From Scenedesmus sp. ARA3 (lineage: Eukaryota; Chlorophyta; Chlorophyceae; Sphaeropleales; Scenedesmaceae): a DNA stretch of 39,337 nucleotides. The position numbers were made by a program, and so were the translations under genes. Shown here in pieces: positions 25,039 through 34,155 of the stretch. How positions within the stretch are numbered: the stretch's first letter is position 1; each line of letters begins with the position of its first letter. Location: the NCBI GenBank assembly GCA_004335835.1, contig RWJK01001953.1:28000-67336 (forward strand), read 5' to 3'. A model generated the notes under the pieces. The model was given only the letters and a program-made list of their open reading frames with translations. It made no database searches and was not told the DNA's origin.

Positions 25039-25777
25039 TGTACCTGCTGCGCCCACCAAGAATTGACTGGATAATCGTCTGGAGGGCCTCCCTCTGGCCT
25101 CTGTTGCAGGACACGTAAGGTTAATCCACGCTTTTATTGATCAAGCAGTGAATGTATGACGTGGGGACGGGTGACAGTGTGTGTCATGGTCACCAGCATG
25201 CACACCGTGCTGAGTAAGCGGAGCACAGCGGCTTCGCCTGTCATGGCACAATGGTATGGCATGGTTGTTTTCAGCAGCTTTTGTGAATGTGGATCGCTTT
25301 TGATTGTTATGATGTGTCGCGCAGGTGTATGCTGCGTGTGTTGTTTGATGGTGCAAGCTGGCTTGCCAACAAGCTGGCCTCAGGCACTGGCACCCCGTGC
25401 CTACTGTGAAGTTCGCACACCAACCCACGGGCTTCGGGCTGCAAGTGTTGGAGAAAGCAATGAGCATGATAAGGAGTTTTATTGCACTCAGACAAATTCA
25501 AATTCCTGAGCCCCGGTCAGCATGCCGCGGGTCGCCACCACAGGTACGTGTGGTGTGCATCACAGCACCGTCAACTTTGTGTCAGTGAGCAGACTAACGC
25601 ATCTGGGATCGCCTCGTTCGCGATATACACCTGAACATGATATACTTCAGCAACTTGTAAGGACTGCTTAGTAGCCTTCAGCTCACGTGCAGTTTCCACC
25701 GTACGCTTCGCCTTGCCGGGAAGCAGTCTTCACTGCAGAAGCCATTCTTTCTCCTTCTTACACTCACCGCTTTCACA
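25039..25777. other. Intergenic between ODA7 and the small membrane protein gene
   Basis: No gene was recognised. The first coding-strand TGTAA after the ODA7 stop is at 25656-25660, only 118 bases before the next start codon. The ODA7 3' UTR and the next promoter may therefore be packed together. A pyrimidine-rich stretch just before 25778 looks like a 5' UTR. Confidence 0.45.
25656..25660 (+). terminator. Candidate poly(A) signal (TGTAA) of ODA7
   Basis: First TGTAA on the coding strand after the ODA7 stop (618 nt downstream). No closer candidate was seen. Confidence 0.3.
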
Positions 25778-26167
25778 ATGATGAGCGTGTCTAGTCGCAA
25801 CATGGTGCAAAGCACAAGCAGCGTCACAGCTGCTACGCTGCCCAGCCCTAGCCACTGCTGTAGAGGGGTGCAGCACAGGAGGGGCAGCCTCACTACCACC
25901 CGGGCCTGGAGCGAGCTGATTGCCGCATCAGCTGCTATTCCTGCATCCCCTTACTTCCCAGTAGCAGCAGCAGGCTTTGGCGCGTTTTCATACGCTTATG
26001 TGCTGCCTTTCTGGCAGAACACCAGGCCCATGGCAGCCAGGGAAGCAGACCGGCCTGAAGTTGCTGGCACCTACAAGCTCTACAACACCAACAAGAAGAG
26101 CAAGACGGTGTCAGGAACCACATCCAAGCGTGTGAAGGCAGGCACTATCCGCATCAAGGCCAAGTAG
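25778..26167 (+). CDS. Small unrecognised protein, one predicted membrane segment, basic tail (129 aa)
   Basis: I do not recognise the family. The first ~45 residues are rich in Ser, Thr, Arg and His and nearly free of acidic residues, as in organellar transit peptides (inference). A hydrophobic aromatic stretch at ~53-78 (FPVAAAGFGAFSYAYVLPFW) could span a membrane once. The C-terminus is strongly basic (Lys/Arg with Thr/Ser) and ends GTIRIKAK. The ATG at 25778 has A at -3 and follows a pyrimidine-rich leader. A TGTAA lies 136 nt after the stop. Codon use and the absence of CAG tracts set it apart from its neighbours and suggest a constrained short protein. A TTCCCAG acceptor-like site at ~25963 leaves open an alternative with an upstream exon in place of the N-terminal part. 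Confidence 0.55.
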   Translation: MMSVSSRNMVQSTSSVTAATLPSPSHCCRGVQHRRGSLTTTRAWSELIAASAAIPASPYFPVAAAGFGAFSYAYVLPFWQNTRPMAAREADRPEVAGTYKLYNTNKKSKTVSGTTSKRVKAGTIRIKAK

Positions 26168-26302
26168 ATGCAGCTTGGGTGGTTGGGTGGCAGAGACGCC
26201 TCTGCTGCTCACGCGGCACAGCTGCAAGAATTTCTGTGGCATAGACTGCAGGCATGGTCAGCAGCCTGTTCTATCTTCCGCTTGATGAGAGCCAGCATGG
26301 AT

Positions 26303-26307
26303 TGTAA
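26303..26307 (+). terminator. Candidate poly(A) signal (TGTAA) of the small membrane protein gene
   Basis: TGTAA on the coding strand, 136 nt after the stop codon, a typical algal distance. Confidence 0.45.
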
Positions 26308-27477
26308 GCCCTTTTTTAGCTTCAGCACCGTCTCTTTGTAGCTGTTGTTCTTTTCAGCTGTTGCGCAGCCGCAGCCACAGGTCGAACTGGATGGGTCAGC
26401 CAGCACTTGCTGCAGTTGACTATGCTGCTGCTGCTGCATATTTGCATGACTGTGTACTCACCATATCTTGTTGGTGTAAGCATAAGCTCTTGTTTTGGCT
26501 CTTGTTTTGCTAATGAAAGTCATCTGCAGCCACTGCCATGCTGCCCTTGCAGCTGTTGGTCCACGCTTTCTGTGTGTGTGGGCTGCAGCATGTGTTACCT
26601 CAGCAGCACTACACTGCAAGTACTGTCTTTGTTGCTTTGTAGTATGCTTGAAGGCTCGTTGACTTCCATGCGAGCAGCCATCTCTGTCTCTGTGCAGTTT
26701 GTCAGACACAGCCAGCTCACTGCAATGTGGTGCTGGTTAATGAAACATGGCTTAGCTGTAGCAGTGCAGTTTCGCTTTTGTACGTCTGCTATCTTGCTGC
26801 TGGCGAGGTAGACAGGTGTCATGTGCTGGTGGTCTGCTGATTGTGCTGTGCTGGCTGTCGTGCGCTATGGGATGGGATGAAGGATGCTTTGCTCGGGCCA
26901 CACAGATTCGTGTATTTGTTTTTGCTGCTCTTGTTGGTGGTCTGTACCATCTGTGCATGTTTTGTATGATACTGAAGTTGTGGCTGCACGCATACGTTGC
27001 ATTTTGTTTTGGGGGCTTGCTTGCCTGCTGCGGCAGTGTGTCCTGCCCATGTAATGAAGTGCCTTGCCAGCGGTGGCTGGCTCATATCCTTTTGGATGCT
27101 GCTGCAGCTGCTGCTTCGTTGATTGTGCTGTTAGGTGGTGCCTGTGTTTGTGGCGCCGCATTGTTGAAGATGGTACTGCAGCTGCAGCAGTGCATGCAGT
27201 GGTCTTGTTGGCATCCCACGTGGTCTGCCCAGGCCAGAGCTGTATCATTTGATGAGAGGGTGTGCATGTCATGCATGCCACTGCACTAATTGTAGCATTG
27301 TTAGAGGCTGGTTTTAGAGTGAATGTATCTCGCCGCCAGATCTCTTGCGACAAGTGATGGGGCTCAACGTGTGTTGTGACGGCCTAGCAATTGCTAGCTT
27401 CGCAAGGCGTTTTGAGTTGCTGCATGTCAGGTAGAGCTGGCTGCCAGACCTACGTGCTGCATTTGGCTCGCAGGTTG

Positions 27478-27519
27478 GCATACTTTGTTCTTGGAAATGC
27501 ATACTTTGTTCTTGGAAAT
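27478..27519. repeat. Perfect 21-bp tandem duplication
   Basis: The 21-base unit starting GCATACTTTGTTC occurs twice head to tail, at 27478-27498 and 27499-27519, with no mismatch. Confidence 0.9.
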
Positions 27520-27554
27520 CAGGGTGGGCTGTGCCATCATAGCACGCTGCAGTG

Positions 27555-27559
27555 TTACA
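27555..27559 (-). terminator. Candidate poly(A) signal (TGTAA) of the ankyrin-like gene
   Basis: First TGTAA on the minus strand downstream of the stop at 28150, about 590 nt away. Confidence 0.3.
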
Positions 27560-27877
27560 TTGGGAAACCATACACAGTGCGCTGTTGCGCAGTCATGTTG
27601 TGCATCTCCATGGAGAGCAGCAACCCCTGCGCTTTGCACTACCTTGCTCTCAGGGTGGAACGGGAAGTTCAGCTGCGGTTGTATGACTCATACAGATGAC
27701 CTGTTGTGTTGGTGCATGCCTTGTGTAATTATCTCGGCATCTCAATGTTCTGGCGACACGGGGTGTCAAGCAGCAGCTTGGTGTGCGGTCGTTTGTTTTG
27801 AAGCCTGCAGGGCTCAAGCTTGAGATACTTTACCGCCGAAAAGTAACAGCTCTTACGCACACGCCCCTCCACTTCAA

Positions 27878-27904
27878 ACAGTGCAGTCCACACAGTGCAG
27901 TCCA
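27878..27904. repeat. 13-bp direct repeat, one-base spacer
   Basis: ACAGTGCAGTCCA occurs at 27878-27890 and again at 27892-27904. A partial third copy (ACAGTG) follows after a base change. Confidence 0.7.
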
Positions 27905-27931
27905 GACAGTGAGCAAAGCAGCTTGCATCAA

Positions 27932-28080
27932 CATCATGTTACCCATCAAAGCAGCTTGCTTGAAAGGAAGCCTCAAGCCTGGCTTGCACAGGAGCTATGC
28001 AACACATGAACATGCTCACTGCGCCGTGAGTAGCCGTCGAACCCCCTCCAATATATCATCATCATCATGTTACCCATCAA
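27932..28080. repeat. 18-bp direct repeat separated by ~113 bp
   Basis: CATCATGTTACCCATCAA is present at 27932-27949 and 28063-28080. The second copy sits between ATC and TA microsatellite-like stretches, just downstream of the minus-strand gene's stop. Confidence 0.75.
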
Positions 28081-28149
28081 TATATATGTGTTGACAGCCC
28101 AACCCACAAGCAGACGCACTTCCTCTGCTCCACTTGCAGCAGACCAACC

Positions 28150-29270
28150 TTACTCTGGCACATTGACGCCCGGGATCCGCTCATGCGGCAAGCGGTGGCC
28201 CCACAGCACCACCAAAGCCAGCAGATCAACATCACCAATGCGCTGCACCTGCAGCAGGCAGTCGTGCCACATCAGCTGCGCACCCGCCGGCAGCTGCTCC
28301 GCTGCCACTACTGCTGCCAGCACTGCCTTAGCCCTGGCCAAGTCTGCTTGGCTACTGCCAGGGCGCAACCCCCACCTCAGCCAGTCACTCAGCAAGCCTG
28401 ACTCGGTAGGTGTGATGCCCAACAGCAGCAGCGCAGCCTCAGCAGCCAACTGAGCAAACGCAGGGCCCCCCGGCAGCTGCTGCTGCTGCCAGACCTGCAG
28501 CTGCAGCAAGTCTGCGCGATGCTGCTCAGGCTGCCTGCTGACCGCATTGCTGATGGGCGTGCACCCCTGCTGCAGCAGCTCCTGCAGTGCTGCCTTGGCA
28601 GCGTTGTGTGCGGAGCCCCACAGCCGCTCGCGGTGCTCCGGCTGCAGCGCCCACGCCAGCAGCTGCGGCCGCCGCAGCTCCACCGCCGCCTGTGCCACCA
28701 GCCGCCCCCACGGCAGCCGCAGCGGCTGCGGCGTCACCGGCGGCGCCGTGACACACGCTGCATCACCCAGCAACCGCTGCAGCGGCGTGACGTCGTCTGC
28801 ATCTGCTGCTGCTGCTGAGTTTGCGACCAGCATGCCTGACGTCAGGTACGCGATTACACCATTTTCCGCCACGTCATCGCGCGCGACTGGCAAGTGGTTT
28901 GCCACCAGCTCAAGCAAGCACTGCTGCCACAAAGGCAGTGGCCCCAGCTGCATCTGCTTGGGCGCTGGAATGCTGAGCTCCCCAGCATCCAGTCGCGCCC
29001 GCAGCTGCCGCCGTTTCGCTGCGTTGGATGTGTCCCCACTAGGCAGGGCTTCCTGCGCCTGTGCCTCCTGCGGCTGTCCTGCAGGTATGTTTGCTATGGC
29101 CTGTGCTTCAACCTGTGCGATCCCCTCCTGAGGAACGCCTGCGTGCTGCAGCTCCTGCAGGAGATGTATCTGTTGCAGCTGCAGCAGTGCTGCATCTGCT
29201 GGCTGTTGCTGCTGGTTCTGCTGCTGCAGGACCGCATTCAGCTGGTCCACTAGCTGCTGCTGCAGCTCAC

Positions 29271-29305
<35 letters not shown>

Positions 29306-32113
29306 GCAGCTACAGCGTTGCCGGCAGCAGCATTGTTGGCCATGTCAGCCGCTGCACCTGCTGCTGCAGGATCATTGCCAGCCGCATCTGCGCCAGCTTC
29401 CTCCTGCGCTGGCGCTGCATCGCTGCTCGCATCATTGATATCCAGGATGCTGATCGCGGACAAAAGTGCAGTGCGGGCGGCGCTACGCAGCAAGTGGGCT
29501 GTCGCTGCTTGATTCTGCGCCGCCGCCAGTGTGTCCTGCACGGCGTCCAGCAGCTCGCTCCGGTAAGCCTGCAGCGTCTCTGGTCTGTGCAAGCCAGCGC
29601 TTGGTGCCAACACAGCCTCAGCTCGTTGCGTAAACAGGCGCTGCAGCAGCTGCCAGGGCAGGCCCAGCTCCTCTGCCAGGCTGCCTGTCGTCACTGCGCG
29701 GCCTTGGAAGCCACCCAGCAAGCTGTGCAGCAGCACAGGGTGCTGCAGGGTGTACTGCAGTCGCAGGCGGCAGAAGCAGGCATGGACATACAGCGGCATC
29801 CCACAACACAAACTGAACACGGCGCATAGGTTGCAGAGCATGGAAGCATGCCTTGCTGTTCAGATGCCAATGCTTTCGGCAAAACACGCCACAGTAGCAA
29901 TGGAAGCAGTTTGCAGGCATGAATGCAAGCTATGTACAACCCTGTGAGGACACAAACACACAATGCCACCAAGCAAGCTGCTGCACAGCACCAAACCTGG
30001 CATGTGCATTGCAGCTGGTTAGCTTGCTGCTGCTGCCCCTGCTGCTGAAAATGGCAGGCTTGAGTTCAACCAGCAGCTGGGGGCGCAGCGCCGACTTGTG
30101 TATGCCGACTCACCGACACGTCAATGAAGGCGGCACTGGCAAAGCATGCGAGTCGCTCCAGCTGCGCGACAGCAGCAGCATCGCCAGCGGCGCAAGCCCT
30201 GCGCAGGTGCCCGCCGATGGAGCCTTTAACTATGCGCATCACCATCATCATCTCGTTAGGCTCCCGCACCCCGTGTAAGCCCTGCGCTGCTCTGTGCAGC
30301 TGCAGGGCACGGGCGAAGTCGCCTGCTTCAGCTGCCGACTGCGTGGTAGCGGTCAGGGCGTAGAAAGCAGTCTGCTGCTGCTCCTTGGGTATCAGCTGGC
30401 GCTGCTGCAGCCACACCACCCTCACTGCCGGTACCTGGAACCAATCAAACAGTTTGAACCAGCCCGTTTGATCACGGTCATAACAGAACAGCAGCCTACT
30501 GTTGAAGCCGATGCCTGGGTCTGCTGAGAAGCCTGCTGCAGCTGCCTCCGCATCTGCAGCTGCATCGGTCGCTAATGCAGGGTGTTGCGTGCCGCGGTGC
30601 TTTGCAGGAACAGGCGTGCGCAAGTACTGCCGCAGCGCTGCCTCCATGCCCTGCTGCAGCACCAGCAGCTGCCACAGCAGGTCTGCCATCTGCTGCCGGG
30701 ACGCATCCTCAGCTGCGTGCCACTGCTGCTGCTGGCTGGTGCCTGGGTAGTAGCGTGCGTCTCCAACCCTTCTCGGCAGGGCTAGGTGCAGCGCTGACGT
30801 CAGCTGCTGCAGGGATAGGCACGACCAATCAAGGTGTGGCAAGGCGGCAGCTGCTGCTGCCTCTTGCTGCTGCTGCTGCTGCTGCTGCTCTTCCTCATCC
30901 ACATTCTGCTGCTGCTGCTGTTGCGTGCTGCTGCCTGCCTGCAGCAGCTGGCGCCAAGCCTGCAGGTTGCCTGCCTCTGCAGCAGCCTCCAGCAGCACCG
31001 GCAGCTGGTGCCGTGGCGCTGCTGCAGCTACATTCAGCAGCACAGCCAGCACAGGCATGCAGCCGCTGCTGCAGGCTGCCTTGTATGCTGGCCGCATGTT
31101 GGCTGGCTTGCGCTGCTTGGGCGTCAGCGCCTGCAGCAGCTGCGACACCACACCTGCAGTGGCAGCAGCAACATGTGTTGGTTTGGGCAAGCAGATCAAC
31201 TGCCATTGGCGTTTCTTTGCTTTCGTACAGGTTCTATGTGGGCAAGCTAGGTGGTGATCTTCACCTACCTGCTCGCAAGTTTCACATGAGGTGTACCGCA
31301 CACCAGGTTAGAGTTTGTTTTGGGACTTACCTTGCCCCACCCAATTTATACAGGCTGTATGTGCTAGCAGCACAATCAACACACGGCAGGTCTGCTGAAG
31401 TGCCACTCCTGAAATCCCATTGCTACCTGCTGCAGAAAGGCTTGGGCCATCATGTTTGAGTGATGCAGCGAGCACAGGCTTCATCACATCACGCCCTTGG
31501 CGGCATACGTAGTGCCCGACACTGCCACCGCAGCACCAGCACACCAGCAAGCACGAGTGCAGCAGACTGGCACGGCAAACCAGCACACATAGCATGAACC
31601 CGGCTGCCGAACCATGTTGACAACATGGATAAAAGAAACACCAACCACCAAAGAAACATCACTGCGCACCTGCTGCCCAGGGGTCAGTCCTGCCTGCCGC
31701 CATCTGCAGGTGCTGCGGGGCCACCAGCGCTGCGCCTCTCTTGAAAAAGGCGTACAGCTGGCGAGCTTCAAGCACTTCCTGCAAGCACTCTTTGCTGCTG
31801 TGGCGCGCTGCATAGCACAGCAGCAGCCTGATACGCAGGGGCTCACCCAGGCTGCTCGGAGATACCAGCAGCTGCCGCAGCATGTGCGCATCGCCGCTGG
31901 CGAGTGCTGCATAGCTGCAGGCGAGGTCAGTGCGCAGGTGCATTCCTCCCAAGCCGCCAGCGCAGCCTTCGAACCAGTGCTGAGGGAACAGGGCGCAGTC
32001 GCGCAGGGAGCGCTGGTGCTTCAGCAGCTGCCGCAAGAGGTCTGCATCGCAGGACTTGGCTGCAGGACGAGTGGTGGCAGGCAGGCAGGTGGGCAAGCAG
32101 GCAGGCAGGCAAG

Positions 32114-32148
<35 letters not shown>

Positions 32149-33153
32149 AGCACATGCTTGAAGGGCTGGGCAGAGGGCAGTTGAATGCTAGGTGGTATCA
32201 GCGGCAGCACTTGCTCAGGGCGTTCCTGGTGTATGTACAGCACCCAGCCAAACAATTAACAAGTTCACTTGACAGAGCCAGCATTACATCCTGTGATTCC
32301 AACTGCTTCCTGCAAACTGCTAGGCAGGTGATGATGACAGATTCCTGCAAGGCTTATCCAATGCTGACAAGCTTGACTGCATCAATACTGAATATGAAAA
32401 GGCCCTATGCAAGTTCACCTCCACTCACCAGCATAAGCAAGCATGACAGAGGTAAGACGCGGGGCACAGGCAGAACAGCGCATCAAGTGCACGGCCCTTT
32501 GCTAGCAGCTGCTGTGCCCGCCGCACTGTGGAAAGGCAGCAGCTTACAATCCAGGGGGAGAGAACAGTACCCTTCACAGCGCTGCTGCCGCTGCAGCATA
32601 GTGCGTGCTCTTGCTGATGCCCGCCTGGCTGCAGCGGCATGCGCAGATAAGGCTGCTGTGTTCCATGTGGCTATCGTCACAGCTGCAGCCTTGTCAGCCA
32701 GACCTGCACAAGTCTCCTGCTGCTGCTCCTGCTGCTGCTGCTGCATCCATCCGTGGACGCGCAACATGAAAGCAGCAATCTGCTCAGGGCTGGCATGCCT
32801 GTGCAGCTGCCATGTCAGCGCCGCATACTGCCAGGGCCTGTCAGGAGCACGGCTCCTACGCCAACACAACACCAATGACAATGTTATTGCTAAGACAGGG
32901 TTGCAACAGAAGAGCCAATGTCCTGCTGTCAAGGATCCTAGGCAGTGGAGAATGTCGTGAACAGGCGGTTGTCTGCTGCTTGAAAGATGGTGTTGCCCAC
33001 GCACCTGTTGTGTGCTGCAAACCACTCTAAACGAAAGGTTGAAGAGTCCACAGTTTTACTTGCCCTCTTGCAGCAGCTGGCGAAGGACGTTGGATCCGGA
33101 AGCAGCAGGGCAACAGATCGCCAAGTGAGCGCATCCAACTCGTTGAGAGCCAT
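28150..33153 (-). CDS. Ankyrin-repeat-like, Gln/Ala-rich protein with F-box-like N-terminus (5 exons, ~1163 aa)
   Basis: Exons in transcript order: 33153-33005, 32855-32548, 32059-31670, 31153-30114, 29754-28150 (stop TAA). The sum is 3492 nt and all phases match. The start MALNELDAL is followed by LLLPDPTSFASCCKRASK, which resembles the first helices of an F-box (weak). Several segments have the helix-turn-helix pattern of degenerate ankyrin repeats: DLACSYAALASGDAHMLRQL, YKAACSSGCMPVLAVLLN, LLEAAAEAGNLQAWRQLLQA, HLRRACAAGDAAAVAQLERL. If both readings hold, it would be a substrate adaptor of a ubiquitin ligase, but this is inference. Poly-Gln/Glu and poly-Ala runs sit in exons 4 and 5. An upstream in-frame ATG at 33315 would add 54 residues; 33153 was preferred for its AGGATGG context and for starting at the domain. 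The second exon's donor (GTAAGC after 32548) is the least certain junction. Confidence 0.7.
29272..29304. repeat. CTG/CAG tract in the ankyrin-like gene
   Basis: Eleven CTG triplets on the plus strand encode a poly-Gln run in the last exon of the minus-strand gene. Confidence 0.8.
32076..32148. repeat. GGCA/CAGG tetranucleotide repeat in an intron
   Basis: About 73 bases of GGCA units with a few A substitutions lie in intron 2 of the ankyrin-like gene. On the minus strand they read CTGC/TGCC repeats and end ~17 bases before the TCCTGCAG acceptor of exon 3 (exon starts at 32059), forming a repetitive pyrimidine-rich tract. A shadow frame through it gives an artificial Pro-Ala-Cys-Leu repeat. 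Confidence 0.85.
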
Positions 33154-34155
33154 CCTCCCCTTGTCCAGCAACTCAGCATATTTTTGCACATTCGTGCATA
33201 TGACGACGATATTCCAACCTATGGTGTCTTCAGACTTTGCAACAAAGACAGGCATGTGTAACCGTTCAACATCATTGCTCTTCTGCGCGAAAATACCTTC
33301 GCGGTGATGAGACAATCAGCGTGCTCGATACCACAAATTGTTTTGTAAAGATTGTAGCATAATCATCTGAGAGAACACGCCAACACGTCCGTTGCCTCTG
33401 CTCCCCTCTGGAACTGCTTACCTCTGGAACTCTGGACGTGGACCGTCCACGGTGGTAGTGTCCAGCACAGCAAAGAAACAGGCAAGCATTTGCGCTTAAC
33501 CTTTATCAATTGCAGTTGAAAATTTATAGGGGACCAAAATGCATGTGCTCGTGCTCACATGGCTAGATGGTGCCTTGCACCCCATTAACGGCCCTCGCAG
33601 GACTTGCAAGACAAGCCTCTGCTATTCCAGAATGCCAGAAACAAGAGGCGGCACAACGGGTTGTGATAACACATACACCCACCCTGGCCCAGGGTAGCTG
33701 GGCGGCCTAGGGCCATCCCAGACGTAGTGCATGTGCAAGACGAGACGTAGACGTGCTGCTGTGCTGCACATCCTGCAGCTTCACAGCATGCCATGCAAGC
33801 AGAGCGAGCACACACCAACCACAAACCACTACAGTAATGTACAAGCACACCTATGTACGCAATTACCCTCTGCCGCTGGTAAGGCATCAACTACACAGCT
33901 TCTATCGCTGCTTCGAGTTGCGCAGCGTGGCCACGTGGCATGTGGCAGTGACAGGTGCTACTGCTGCTGCCACCATGCCCGCTGCTGCTGCTGCTGCTGC
34001 TCCTGCTGCTGCTGCTGCCTTTTTCTTGGGTTGCCGCTGCTGCCCCGCTGCACCTGCTGCTGTTGATGCAAGGCTTGACTACAAACTGGCTGGCCACCCA
34101 GAGCTGGACTGCTGCCACTGCATCAGCTGCTGCACGTGAAGGCTGCATAGGCTGA
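33154..34155. other. Intergenic between MYND gene 3' end and ankyrin-like gene start
   Basis: About 1 kb in a head-to-tail arrangement. It must contain the MYND 3' UTR and the promoter of the ankyrin-like gene. No minus-strand TGTAA was seen for the MYND gene. The part 33300-33560 is A/T-richer. Nothing else was recognised apart from the palindrome at 33437-33451 and a CTG tract at ~33958-34018. Confidence 0.45.
33437..33451. promoter_or_regulatory. Perfect 7-bp inverted repeat upstream of the ankyrin-like gene
   Basis: CGTGGAC, one base, then GTCCACG: a 15-base palindrome about 285 bases upstream of the preferred start codon. It could be a binding site for a dimeric factor, but no family is recognised. 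Confidence 0.3.

Larger units (their letters stand above)
26168..28149. other. Convergent intergenic region with T/G-biased plus strand
   Basis: Two kilobases lie between the 3' end of a plus-strand gene and the 3' end of a minus-strand gene. The plus strand is rich in T and G, as in algal 3' UTRs. The longest open frame (26816-27289, 157 aa, Cys/Leu/Trp-rich) has no similarity I recognise and fits UTR-like composition better than a protein. A TGTAA for the minus-strand gene is at 27559-27555. Several short direct repeats lie at 27478-28080. Confidence 0.5.

Noticed and set aside
31914..32160. Frames through the GGCA array giving a Gly-Arg-Gln-Ala or Pro-Ala-Cys-Leu repeat protein
   Set aside because: The array lies inside an intron; the repeat peptide is a translation artefact of a tetranucleotide microsatellite.
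32425..32640. Possible extra exon of the ankyrin-like gene (AQQLLAKGRALDALFCL)
   Set aside because: It looks helical and has a GTGAGT after it, but using it would need a 22-base intron after the preceding exon. The exon chain without it is already in phase.
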